DNA from: Hydnum rufescens UP504
Taxonomy: Eukaryota; Basidiomycota; Agaricomycetes; Cantharellales; Hydnaceae
DNA length: 64,000 nucleotides
Direction of reading: 5' to 3'
Assembly (NCBI GenBank): GCA_014904985.1
Contig: MU128916.1
Location: forward strand, 31,805 to 95,804
The position numbers were made by a program, and so were the translations under genes. Below the pieces are notes generated by a model. The model worked only from the letters and a program-made list of their open reading frames with translations. It had not been told where the DNA came from and ran no database searches. Of this stretch, positions 22,823 through 34,713 are shown piece after piece (the first letter of the stretch is position 1; each line of letters opens with the position of its first letter).

Positions 22823-25800
22823 CTAGGAATTGTCAATTCCAAATCTTTGCCTCTCTATCACAGATTTTTGTCCTCGATCGCGCATAACGCGCCTAGGGAA
22901 AGAAGAATCGGTCAAAGAACGATGGGAAACATGAGAAGAACCTACCAGTAGTACTCCATAACATCGGCCTCGCCAAGCTTCTGCAAGAACTTCTCATCGT
23001 GGGTGATGATGATCAGCTGGAAGTTCGAGATAGCCCTCCGCTCCTTGATGATACTAACGGCCGTCCGCGGCATTGATCAGACTTTTGGAGGGTTCCACGT
23101 AAACCTTCCGAAAACTCACTCTGTCAGAGACTGCGCAAGTGCGTCTATGTTTTCTGCATCTAGCGCATTCGTGGGCTCATCCAGTGCTAGGATACCGCAG
23201 TTCTGGCCAAATGAGTCCGAAAGCGCGAGGCGGATGATGATCGACGCGAGCATCTTTTGGCCTGCGCTACACCTTCCACGCATATCCATTTCCACCTGGT
23301 CTTTACTCATCACCACCCGATAATTGTACGTGCGTCTCGTAGAGGAGGCGCCATCGTTATCTGAGCGAATCATTATGCCATCGATATCTAATAGAAGACA
23401 AATTAAGCGTCCCATTGCAATGATGTCTATGAGATACACGCATAACCTGTCCCTTGATATGTCTTATTCCAAAGATGACGCATCGTCTCGTTCACCTCCT
23501 CCATCTTCAGTGAGTGATATTTCATGATGGCACTGAGGAGACGGGGTCAGAATATGGAAATCACAGCTCAAATGGTCCATACTTGTCCAATGCTTTTGCA
23601 TATTTCTCGAGATCGTTGTTCGCCATGTCGGACATCTGGATGCCATCGAGGTCACATATGGAGTGGCATAAGAGAGCATGACGCCCGTACCTTGACTTTC
23701 ACGAGCTGCGCAGTGTAGCGTTTGTTGATGTCCTTGAAATCATGGGCAAGATCCTTCTGGAACGATTCCAGATGCGCTCTTTCGGTACTCATCTCTCCAC
23801 CTATGCGGGCATACTGGTACGGGATGCAAATGAGTTTGGAGGCCATTCGTAAACAATGCTTGGACCTGAACCTTATCCTTGAGCTCGTTTAATCGGGCCT
23901 CCATTTTTGGATATGCTTTCTCGAAGTTTCTCTTGGCACGGGCCGCTTCCTCAAGGTCATGCTGTGAGTACTCTGCCAGGACGCTGGCGAGGTCGGAACG
24001 AAGCTTGCGCAGGCGTTGATTATCCCGGAAGCGAGCTTGGGTGGCCCCGCCTTCGTTGATTTCCTTCTCAAGGCTGCTAAGTTCCGTACGCTTATCTTCC
24101 ACCAACTTGGCAAACTCGGAAATGCGCCGCTCGAAACTCCTGGACACGTTCCTCGCATTTCTTTAGTTCCCTCGCACGGACGATCCTTTACGTATCTAGA
24201 TTGCGGACCATTGAATACCAATCACGAACGAGCAAGAACTTTTCTGACCTCTCCACTACCCGATTTACATTGTCAAGCTTGTCGACGCTCAAGTTGAGTT
24301 CCTGTGCAAGCCGTGTGGCATTGGAGGTTGCAGTGGTAAGTGTCGTTGTATGCTCTCGTAACTCTGTCTCCGCCTTCAGGATCGGTTGCTCTCCGCGTTG
24401 AACGTTAGACTCCAGCTCCTAGTCAAAAGAGGGGGCAGGGTTAGCACATCACCACCCTTCAATAAATGGTTGCGGGGGACCTTAGTCCGTTCTTGAAGAA
24501 CTGAAATTTCCCTCTTGAAGTTTCGATGGCCTCTAGTAGCGCATTGCGCTCGGATACCTTGCGGTTCAATTCGCTATTTTCGAGCTCTAGCTTATGGCGC
24601 TCGTTTTCCATGGTTCTCTGATGGGCAAGCTCCTGGTCGCGATTCGCCATCAAGTTTTGTCGGTCGCGCTCTGCTGCTTTTCTGATAAATTCGAAACACG
24701 TAAAATTTGGTTCAACCAGTGAGATGGATTACAAGATGCGTACAGCTGGCTGGAAACATCATCAAGCTTTGCTTGGAGATCTGAAGTAGTCTCAGTGGTC
24801 CCCGAGGAAGCCAGATCTGCCTCCAGGTCTTTGATCTCTTTTTGAAGACGATCAACCTCCTTCTGCGTTCGGGTGACAAATGCCGAGTGGGTTTTGAGGG
24901 TTTGCAGGTCCCGGAGCTGGGCTCGCGCGCGCTGAACCTCTTCTGCAGCCTAGAAAGATTGCAGTAGGCATAGAGGCAACAAAAATTGGAGACCTCTCAC
25001 AAATTCTGCCTCCTTTGATGCCTCGTTTAATTTTGACTCTGCTTCCGTAAGTTGTTGCTCAAGAGCAGGGAGCTCTCTATTCTTGAGTTTGTCGCGGGTG
25101 GCTTCTTTCGGCAACATCGCCTGCAGTCGTCGCACTTCGGTTTCCCATGTCTTGGTGTCTTCCTGTAGCTGGGACAACGCGGCCGCGCTGGCTTTTTTGA
25201 TGCGTTCCGAAAGCTTCATATGGTCCAAAGATGAGGTCTCTTATCGGGAATTGTTTTTTTTTTTTTTACCTTTTTCTCAAACCCAGGCCAATCGCGATCT
25301 GAGAGCTTGCGATCACACATTTTGCACATCTGGTCCTTTCGGCCTTGTTCCAAGAAGGACTGGAACATGTCACGCGAGCTCGACAGCGTATTATGCTCCC
25401 TGTGAGGTGTTCAGTACAGAGTATGGGACAGGAGCAAATCTGGAAATGGTGTACTGACTCCTTGGCCTCATCCACCTGGTCCTGGGCGAGCTTGATGGCA
25501 GCAGAAATGTTCGGAAGTGGGCCATCCTCGCTATCCAATGCAGGCCGGATTTCGGCCGTCAAAGCTGATTGACGAGAGAGATGAAATGGGCACATAAGAA
25601 GGGGAACTGATGTTCAACTTACAATTGACCTCCGTGCGTTTGGCCTTGGCTTGGGTGCTAATCGTGGAAATGGCAGTTTCGATTTGATGAAGATCACGAT
25701 GAGCTTTGACGGATCCTTCCTCCAACAACGTGACAGCCTTTTCCTTCTCACTGGGGATCTGTCATTACCCCAGTCGACAGTCAGGCTATAATAGATTCAC

Positions 25801-28092
25801 GCACACAATCGCCTTGTCTACATCCCCCTCCATAGTTTTGGCCTGCACTTCAGTTCCTGTAAGTTCAAGGTGCTTTTCGCTGTTACCTTCCAAGCTGACA
25901 ACGAATACTGTTAAAGGGTCCGCCCGGAGAGGGTGAATCCACTCACGTAACATCGATATCACCTCGCTTCCTGTTCAGTTCGCCCCGTTTTAGCTCCAGC
26001 CTAGCACGGGACTCCGCCTGTAGGCTAAGAGTCCGTACAGTCTGGTTTAACCTGTCCTTCTCCTCATCGAGCCGTCGCATCTCGGTCGTCTTGGCGGCAA
26101 TAGCCTGGTCATGCTTGGCGTCGATGAACGCTTTTCTAGCCTGCTCGAGCTTTGCAGCCTGGGTCTCCAAGTTAGAGAGATTATACTTAAGCTCCGTTTC
26201 AAGCATGCTATGCTGATCTGCCCTGCTTTCGTTGGTGGATATGGACCTCTGCAGCTTCAGCTGCAAAAAGAAAATTGGGGAGGGATTAGCACAGGAGAAG
26301 GGGAGGCACGATGGACCACGTACGACTTGCTCTCTTGCTGCATCACGCTCAATACGATTTTGGTCTTGCTTGTGGCGAAGGTCACTCAACCTCTTGCTAA
26401 GCTCCTCGGATTTGGCTGCCCCACTAGACTGGATCTTTTCAACCTCCGCATTTTGACGTCTTTGAAGCTCATTAAGCTTGTGAATAAAATCCTCCACACG
26501 ATCATCGTCCAATGGGCTATGTTCGTAACCCTTGATGCCATGCTTCGCACTCAAATTACGAATCAGGGCTTCTCGGCCTTCGAGGTTGCGAGCATGCGAC
26601 TACACAGAAGCCATTCACGTCCAGATACATCATTGTTTCACACATATTAAGCAAGGACCTACCGTAGCTTCGGCTTGCAGATTTCCATGCTCGATACTTG
26701 TGGCGACGTGTTGCTTCCGCAATTCCGAGAGGCGCGATTCTTCATCCGACAAGTCTCCTTTAATGATGTCGCGTTTTTGTTTTACGGTCTTGACATGATT
26801 TTCGAAATTTCGGACTTTGACTTCAAGCTGTTCATCGGTGTCTGGGAGTTCTTGTGTCTGAGCTTCTTGAGACTCGATATCTTCGGTGAGCTGGGTCTTG
26901 CGTATGTCGAGGTTCTGCACGGTGATATAGGTCTGCTTAAACGTGGTTGCACTATCGAAAAATCGAGCATTCTCGGCGGTCGCTTCTTGGATCTGACTTT
27001 GTAGCTCTTCTTGTTCGATCTCCTTGGCAGACAATGCGGTCGAAAGGTCCTCTATCTTCGTACGTAGCTTGATAGCACAGATTAGAGCAACTCTTAAGAC
27101 GACAGCATTTTGACATGTAGTTGTGCCCTTACTTTGTCTGCATGAGATTTCTCCAGTTGGAGAGACTGTAGTCGTTCCTTGTCGGCTTTCAGCTCGGCCA
27201 CACGGTCTTTGCGAACGGCTTTGATCGCATCCAATGCTTTTGTATACCTTTGAAGATCCGAGTGGTCAAGAATGCATAGCCTGGTGTCCCATGGTTCTGA
27301 CTCACTTCGTGGCCTCGAAGATATCATCAAATTTCTTCTTCAGTACTGACGCCTCCGAGAGAGGCCAGTACGAGTCTTCTTGATGGCAGAAAATAACATT
27401 CTCAAGCACTGCCTTGGAAACACCGAGAAGGATGGGGATCTCAACGTCCATTTGGGCACATTTTGTGGATATGACACCACGCTGTTGTATATCGGGAAAG
27501 TTACGTCGCCAGCTATGAGGGAGGGCCCCACTGTGTAGCTAACCTTGGATTTTTTATCATAATCGTTCGTGGCCAATATAGACTCGAGGGTCTTCATTGT
27601 TAGCCCAGTCTTCTTAACCGTGACGGACAGATTCCGTATGGCAAGCATCTTAAGTCTACTGGCGGAGTAGAAGCGTAGCTTGACTTGAGCCTTGACCTCC
27701 TTTTCATTAGCAATCTAAGAGACAATCCCTCAGTTACACGTAAAGTCAGCACGCATAGCACTGATTCCTCACTTTGGGATCATGGACGAAAGCCCCACCC
27801 TTTGTATTTGGTGGCTGATCTCCCGTGGTAGCGTATTTGAGGCATTCGATAATGGTCTAAAAATCGAGTCGAACTGAGGAGACAGAACGTACATCTCATG
27901 ACCTTCCTCACAGTTTTGCCACTCCCATTATGTCCAACGATGACGGTGACCGGGGAATAGAATTCGATGACTGATATGCTATTGCTATCGAAGGAGCGAA
28001 TCCCGCGGATAGCGAGCTTGTCTAAAGACGCCCTTTGGATCGACGCCGGTCAATACTGAAATGGAGTATGCGAGCCAAGCATCAACATACAT
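22823..28092 (-). CDS. RAD50: DNA repair ATPase Rad50
   Basis: Many short exons encode an SMC-like ABC ATPase of roughly 1,300 residues, the core of the Mre11-Rad50-Nbs1 complex that tethers and processes DNA double-strand breaks. The N-terminus reads [16 protein letters not shown] with Walker A GHNGSGKT (about 27912-27935), followed by [20 protein letters not shown]. Long heptad-type coiled coils flank a zinc hook CKMC at 25315-25326. The C-terminal lobe has [20 protein letters not shown] (signature), [14 protein letters not shown] (Walker B and D-loop) and [17 protein letters not shown] final small exon adds [18 protein letters not shown] and the stop (22823). The start codon seems split: AT at 28092-28091, an intron of 58 nt (28090-28033), then G at 28032. 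No other in-frame ATG precedes SLDKLAIRG before a TGA at 28050. Confidence 0.93.
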
Positions 28093-29339
28093 AAAGCCTT
28101 TGGAAATACGCGCGCGAGTCTCACGAAAACAATTGATGTACGATCCAAGAGTGACTAGGGCTAACTCTGATACTTTGAGCGAGGAACGAACGTCACGTTA
28201 ATCCTGAAACACGGCCACGTGACCGGAGAACGCCGACTTGCGCTTATCGATCTAGCCTCGTTACCAGACCGTCTGTGAACGAGACTACTATCGATCAAAA
28301 GTGCCCCAAACATCTCCATTTGCCCAGCCTGAAGGCCCATCCCCAAAGATTTATTGTATCACTGATGACGATGAAATAGATGAGGAGTCCATCGTCCTGG
28401 CCAAGTTCCCATTGCCTCTTGATGATGCTAGGGCCCTAGTTCTTCTCCCCATTGCCCAATATCCAACGTGCTGGCTGGATCCCACGTGTTGGGATTTCCA
28501 CAGTGCTTGTGACCTTCTGGGGAAACACTGGCACATTGTTCGGACATTATATGATTCAAGTCAGAATGATGGGACGTCCCCGACCTTGAGAAGAACCCTA
28601 TGGTGTGATGGAATTGACTGATCTCTGTGATTTCCCATAGACATACTCTGCTCCATGCATTTGGTATGAGGAGGCTTGCAAAGATAGTCAAGGAGTGACT
28701 CAGAGGTTCAGTAGGAGATTTATTTTTCCCAAAGGCAATGGGGAGAATATATTTGTATGTTCCATAACCAAATGTTTTTTGAAGCCAACCAGATTTGCCA
28801 GTTATGGGAGTTAATCGGTGTGCATCGGGATTAAGTGTATGCCTCGAAGTCCCATTCAGGCGACCACCGCATAAGACGAGGGTGGTCATCAAGACATGCG
28901 TTGACCAAGATGGTGGATAAAGCTTGGGCAAATCTGTCTAGATCATGTGCCACAGAGACCACCGCGAACTTGTAGAATGAAGCTGCAGCAAGGGCCCACT
29001 CAATGTTGGGCACACTTTGTGCCTGCACCCATTGGAGCCTACAGATCAAAGCAAGGGATATGACATGGTTGGTAGAAGTTCAACGCACTAGAAATAGTCA
29101 TAGAAGCCTATGGGGGCCGAAAGATTTATTGGACAAGAGCAGAGAAGTGTGCCATGCTTACAATAGAAACTTACAATTAAGATCATAAAAGGGGCGCATA
29201 GATCCCTAGGAAACATGTGAAGAGAATGGAAGCAGGAGGGGAAGAGGGGGGACGAACAAACAACCAATAGGGGAAAAAATCAAACACACGAAGAGATGAC
29301 GATCACGCATATAGGCTAGAAAAACCGCCGTCCATTCGC
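28093..29339. other. Intergenic region with one doubtful open frame
   Basis: About 1.25 kb upstream of RAD50 and downstream of the NDP-kinase-like gene. It should hold the RAD50 promoter. Apart from the open frame 28256-28621 (listed separately) no domain, RNA gene or repeat was recognised. The stretch 29180-29310 is purine-rich. Confidence 0.4.
28256..28621 (+). CDS. Unrecognised open frame, possibly one exon
   Basis: An open frame of about 120 codons without an ATG, with acidic and Pro-rich content (ITDDDEIDEESIVLAKFPLP, YPTCWLDPTCWDFHSACDLL). The composition is protein-like and the start would need an upstream exon. No domain recognised; it could be a gene remnant. Confidence 0.25.
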   Translation, partial: PRYQTVCERDYYRSKVPQTSPFAQPEGPSPKIYCITDDDEIDEESIVLAKFPLPLDDARALVLLPIAQYPTCWLDPTCWDFHSACDLLGKHWHIVRTLYDSSQNDGTSPTLRRTLWCDGID

Positions 29340-31061
29340 CTATACGGCAATAAATTTGGGGGCCGGGTTCTTGCTCCCTGTGGGCGTGCCCATTCGTGCC
29401 CGCAAGAGGGCGCTTCTGTTCGTCCTGGGCTCAATGCTTGGAGCCCGAGCCACAGAAGGAGGGCGAGGAGGCGAGACAGACGTGGGAGGAGGTACGTAAG
29501 AAGTGGGAGGGGGCCCAGAACGGCCGCGTGACAGGGTAGGTCGCGAAGGCTGAGTAGAGAGTGATGAATGAGATCTCTGAGTTGAGAGCGTTCGTTCACT
29601 CTGTTGGTCTTCCGAATTTGCAGATTCCTTCAAGGATGAAGGAGGTCCGCTAGATGTTCCTCGAGCTCTAAGAGCCGCACTGCGATTCAGGCGAGGAGCA
29701 GTAGCTGGAGGTTTGATGCTGGCAACGGGGATAGATTCGCTACGTTTATGCCCAGGCACCCCTACGAAGGTGTTGCTAGGTCCGCTTGAAGCTGAGGGTC
29801 GTGGAATCTTCTTGGGAGATGGGGCCTGGCCAGTGCGCAAGGAGGAGGCGCGAGTGGCTCGCGGCTGAATCGCGGGAGGAGCCGTACTTGCAACTTGAAT
29901 GTTTAGTTGCCGTTTGTATCCAGGGGTTTCCGAAATCAAGGTTGTTGATGCCCGAGGACGAGGGGAGTGGAGAACAGGTTGACCACCAGTTCGGAGCATC
30001 GATGCGCGCGTGGGTCGGGGTGCAATGACGGGCGCCGCAGTGGATGCGACAGCAATACTAGAGTAAAGCTTCTCATTAGGGAAGACTCATTATATGAGTG
30101 GCAGCTGTCTCACCTAGTCGCACGCTTGTGACCTGGGACATTAGCGAACGTTCTAGCCAGATCTTCTTTGGTTGGGGGGCGGCGCACTTTAGGGGGAGAT
30201 GCAGTGGGAATAATGCCTGCGCGGAGTGCAGCGGCACGCGTAGTCCGCGGTTGTATGGAGGGCTGGGCAGTTGTCGATGGCACTGGTCTTGCGCGGAACC
30301 GGGTACTGGCGTTTCTCTGCAGCCCAGACTCCTGGGTTTCTTCAGAGCCGGGCGCTGGCTATTCGTGAAGCTCAGATCGGTCAAGACCGGGACATCACCA
30401 TCGTTTGGAGACATTTCAGCGGGTGGGAAAGGTGGAGAGGATGCAAAGATAGTGGCGATTTGCATCTCAGCCGCGTCACAATCGGGCGCACCATATATAC
30501 CATTCTCCAAGGATCGTCCAAAGGTGGCACGGATAGATTGTGCATTTACTTGCGCTGCATTTGCGCCATCGTCGTCGATAAGAGCGAGCAGGTCCGAGAC
30601 TGCATTCTCCTTTTCGAGCACATAAACCCACACTGCGCCTCTGATAAAGGTGTCAGGAGAGACGAGAGACGGGCAGAAGTTGCTTCACACTGACTCCGTG
30701 AGAGTGTGGGCCTCCTCGCCAAAAATATGGACTAAACTCTCATCACTGGGATGGAATGCGATTTGCCTCTCCTGCAAGAGCCACAGAACATAAGGCTACG
30801 CGACTTGGGAGCCCGTAGATGCAACATACTTTGATTATCTCGAAGCCAGCTTCTGATAACAACGACTCGATGTTCAATCTGTGGTGTAAGAAATTGGGCT
30901 ATGGTCGAAGCAGCTGATTCAGCAATGAGAAAACAGCGGTGAGAACTGGCATGCCTGATCGTTTGCCAAAGGAGCAAGATCCGGTTAGCGCCCCAGCTGC
31001 AGCCCCCTCAACAGGAGCTTACCTTAATTATTGCAAAGGTCCGGGAACAGGGGATAGACAT
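29340..31061 (-). CDS. Nucleoside-diphosphate-kinase-domain protein with repetitive tail, active-site His missing
   Basis: Exon 1 (31061-31023) encodes MSIPCSRTFAIIK and splices to PNFLHHRLNIESLLSEAGFEIIK, then ERQIAFHPSDESLVHIFGEE, then VYVLEKENAVSDLLALI and SIRATFGRSLENGIYGAPD. These blocks follow the NDP kinase fold from the IIKP strand to the N-x-x-H-G loop. The catalytic His is replaced by Tyr (ENGIYGAPD where active enzymes have HG-S/A-D), so it probably cannot shuttle phosphate. The remaining half or so is Ser/Pro/Arg-rich and repeats the pattern R-(S/A)-x-x-LR-x-G about five times (TRAAALRAG, TRASMLRTG, TRASSLRTG, NRSAALRAR, NRSALLRAR) together with PGHKR or PGYKR. The middle exon borders (about 30420-30370) are provisional. 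It is divergent with MAD1, 164 bp apart. Confidence 0.75.
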
Positions 31062-31225
31062 AGCTAAAAGTTGGATATCCACGCGAAATGTAAAACAAAC
31101 AACAAGGGCCTCAACAAGAAAAGTTACAAATTTAGTGGGAAGAAAACAGCGTCACCAGGGGCAACATCGGTTTCAACAAAACAATTAGGCAATCTCCGAG
31201 CGCCTCGTCACGTGCCCATATCTCA
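31062..31225. promoter_or_regulatory. Shared upstream region of the NDP-kinase-like gene and MAD1
   Basis: 164 bp separate the two outward-facing start codons, so promoters must overlap. The sequence is A-rich near the minus-strand gene (31070-31150). No specific motif was recognised. Confidence 0.45.
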
Positions 31226-33664
31226 ATGCCTTTTCCTTCCACCCAAGTCGCGAAACGAGGCGCATTGGAAGCGCAGCTAGAGCAAGGTAAGCACTGATTC
31301 ATATATCGTCTTTCGCTTTATCCCCCTATATAGCGCGGTATCTCCACAGATCCAGAATTGTCTACCACTCGCCGCGCTGAGAAAACGCAGGCATTCGAGG
31401 CTCGCATGCAAAAAAGCGGATTGGAACGACGTCTCCTTGCGGCCGAAGAGACCCAACGAGAACTAGAGCGCGCTCTCGCTGAATCGAAGGCGACTATCCA
31501 ACGGCTCGAGAGCGACAGGCGATGGCTGGCTGAGCGAGAACAGCAGGAACGCCAAGAGCGAGAACGTCTCGAGTCATCCTTGGGAGGTAGAGCGCGTTAG
31601 TTGGCTCCTCTACTGTTTGGGATATTCCTCGGCCTCAACCATACTCCCAGGAGTCGCATTCCAATAGTACTCGAACTCTCCGTTCGTCGCTCCTCAGCCT
31701 ACAGGCGACATTTGGTGATCTTCAAGATGAATATGCCACATTAAAGCGGACTTCAGCCTCATCAATTGCTACGCAGGCTTCAAATATTGCCTCTCTGCAG
31801 CGCAGAGTGGACATGCTGGAACAAGATCTCTCCCAAACCCAAAGTGTGGCCCAAGAACGGGCCCAGAAGATAAACACATTAAAGGAGCAATTAGACGATC
31901 TCGAGGTAGCCCAGGATAATAAATCCGTCAATCTCGCCGACGAACAATGGAAAATCGTCCGCGATGAATTACAGAGACAAACTGACCAACTACGCACGTC
32001 CCAAACTCTGAATGCGCGGCTCACATCCGAAGTCGAAAAATATAGATCCCGAAACCAAAATATCGAGATTCTTCGCGAGGAGAAGCGAGATCTTGAGAGG
32101 AAGTTATCTCATTTGGAGGGACTCAAGGACAGGTCAGCAAAACTGGAGGGCGAATTAGAAGCGGCTCGGATGGAACGCGAAGGATGGTCAGTGCTTTTTC
32201 CGTATCTCTTCCAATTTCTTCATCATTACATGGCGCCTTCACTCATGACAGGGTGGCCTTCCTCAAAGACCCCAGTGGAGAACCGACGTCATCGACACCC
32301 ACGGCTGTGACGAGGACATTGATGGATCTTCGTCTCGCCAATGCAACCCTCTCCGAGGAACGGGGATCGCTTAAAGGGCTTCTTCAATACCGTACGCAAC
32401 AACTTGCTGAAACCGAACGCCGGTTGACAGACGTCGAGGCCCAATGCGCGGGGCTAAAGGAACTGGTGGAAAAAGCCAACGAACGTACTGTACGCCGACA
32501 ACACAAGATTAAATTACTCGAGATGGAGCAAGCCTCCTCGAACGCGTTGTTAGCGACGTTTACTGCGGAGGAGGCGATTTTTCAGGAGGCGGGAACGTAC
32601 GATGCGCAGAAGGTCGCGCGCATCCATGATCTTGAGCAGATTTTAGCCGAATACAAGGCGACCAACGAAGAACTACGGCGTCTTGTAGAGCAGGCCGCCG
32701 ATAGGCAAGATGACGAGTCCCGCTATCGATATCGGACCAAAGGAAATACACCTGATCTGGAGCGCATGAGTGCAGAAGAACACCAAGCTCGTCAACAGCT
32801 TGAGCAAGGTGGGTCGTTTGTTTTGGCTCCAAGCGAGCGTGATTCATGACCTCATCCACGACCAGAACACTCCCAGTTGAAGTCCAAGTTGCAGGACCAA
32901 GAACGAAGCCTCGAGGCCCTGAATCAACAGTTGTGGGAAGCCGGCGTCTCTATCACCCTGGGACAAACTCTCCCCGAAATACTGCAGTTCTCCAGATGCA
33001 GGCAACCCCGCATCCGAACATTTTGAGCTTCGAAGACAAGAATTGAATCGCCTAAAAGCTGAAAACCTCGCCCTCGTGCGACGATTGCACGACATCGAAA
33101 CGGGGAGGGGGATTAGTGACGACGAGGGCCTAGTTCCTCGTGAATCTTGGGATAATCTCAATTCGGAGAAGGCGGAGCTTCTTGATACGGTCGCGCAAAA
33201 GGAGTTGCGGCTCTTACGACTGAAGCAGGTAAGGTTAATGTCCCTCGATGTTTCCTCCGACTCATTGGAAGCTCCCCCGTTACCAGGTTTTTAACGCGAA
33301 AGCAGGCGAGTTCAGAGAAGCGGTTTCTTCCATTCTTGGATATCGGCTTGCCTTCCAAAGCACTCGTGTGCGACTGACATCCATGTTTGATGTGACTGCT
33401 TCCATGGTTTTCGACTCGATTTCCAAGGCAGAATCCAAGGGACAGGCTGATGTCGGGACCATGAAGCTCATATCGCTGGGCGATGGGGAGGCTGGACCCC
33501 CGAATATGCGGGAACTAGTGCAGTTTTGGGTACACGAGCGGAATAGCATACCTTGCTTCCTGGCGGCCTTAACTCTCGAATGTTATGAGCGCATGATGCG
33601 GGCACAGACAGGGAACCAAACATTTGACTCTTCATCAATGGACCTCGATACGACCAGTCGATAG
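31226..33664 (+). CDS. MAD1: Spindle assembly checkpoint protein Mad1
   Basis: Exon 1 (31226-31286) encodes MPFPSTQVAKRGALEAQLEQ and splices to exon 2 at 31350. Almost the entire protein is coiled coil (heptad-rich, Glu/Arg/Leu/Gln). The end carries the Mad1 family block ELRRQELNRLKAENLALVRRL, then LLRLKQVFNAKAGEFREAVSSILGYRL and the folded C-terminal head finishing ALTLECYERMMRAQ. Mad1 anchors Mad2 at unattached kinetochores; the RLK motif (RLKQVF) is the known contact to Bub1, whose gene lies 23 kb away. The reading frame slips by one base near 31600, 32815, 32985 and 33005 where no introns fit, so parts of the middle are uncertain (sequence error or damage). It converges on the DUF3605 gene with 82 bp between stops. 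Confidence 0.87.
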
Positions 33665-33746
33665 CCCTAAGGCATCTGTAGCTCTATTATATCTTGCGCC
33701 GAATGGGGCAGTGTCTGTCTACACTCCTATTCATGTCCTTCGTGCC

Positions 33747-34713
33747 TCACATCCATTTGATTCTTCTTCTGTTTTCTTCCGCGCGAACACATGTACGTGG
33801 GCGAGACCGGGCACGCTTTGAAGGCGCTGGATAATATAGAATTGTATCACGAAGCATCTGGTCTGCAAATGTACTGCCACTTACTGGAGGATTCAAAAAC
33901 CACGCGGTCTCGTATTCGGTAGGATTCCACGAAGCTGATATAAAATTTTCGATTTCGGAAGTGGCAATCCTGACGAGATCATTGTTGCCGCCTATGTTTT
34001 TCGGGGTCGTCTCGCTGCCTGTGAATCCCGATAGACCGCCTTGCGCCACGCGGTCCCAAATTGCTTCCGGAATTATGTCAGGATGCACGAATGGTAGGCG
34101 TGACCAGACAAGGAAATGAGATACATCGTGAGGTACTGTTGCCACACGTCAACAAGATTGTGACACTTCTGTGGGGGGCAGTTCACGGACCAGAATAGGG
34201 CCAATCATTTGGGAGTATTCGGACAAGATCACTCGAAATGCCAGCAGTAAAATACTCTTTTCCCGTGCCAATGTGCGGAGGTACAGATAGATCCCAGCGC
34301 AGTCGGCACTTGAGCATGTATTCGACTTGGGATAATTTCAGCAGCGGTGGATGCAAGAGGAACGCTTTTGATTGATGCGCACCCACTGATCCATACATCT
34401 GAACCGCTTCCTCGCACCATGCTAGGTAGGCTTCTTCGAAAAGCGGGTGTCGCTTCAGACTGTCCAGATCGCTGGTGAGGCGTGCACGTGCAAGATAAAT
34501 TCCACAGAGCAATTACACTAGCATCTCGTATCGAGTGTGCTTACCCTGAATCTGTAGGGGAAACGTGATGAAGCTTCAGCACCGTCGTGGATGCGATGTC
34601 CACTGGAAGGATGCTCTGCACTGACCAACAAACGCCTTGAGTTCTGACCATGTCCATAGCCTAGGGAATGTATCTGGGTTAATGTGTCCCCCTGTTGCTT
34701 CCTTTGTGATCAT
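33747..34713 (-). CDS. DUF3605 family protein (GIG1-like)
   Basis: Starts MITKEATGGHINPDTFPRLW with WTWSELKAFVG, then DSLKRHPLFEEAYLAWCEEA, VRILPNDWPYSVPHDVSHFL, VWSRLPFVHPDIIP and WNPTEYETAWFLNPP. These blocks are typical of the fungal DUF3605 family, which includes Candida GIG1 (N-acetylglucosamine-induced protein 1); the biochemical role is not established. Introns follow GT..AG, for example after WPYS. The early intron after AFVG is very short as drawn (about 23 nt), so that part may be mis-modelled. The C-terminal tail after FLNPP is Arg-rich. Soluble, with no signal peptide seen. Confidence 0.75.

Noticed and set aside
22519..22842. Minus-strand open frame with hydrophobic segments (YLLLFAVPVCFILITIHAFL), a possible small membrane protein
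   Set aside because: It starts without an ATG, overlaps the last RAD50 exon in another frame and includes the T-rich tract; more likely a shadow frame in a 3' untranslated region.
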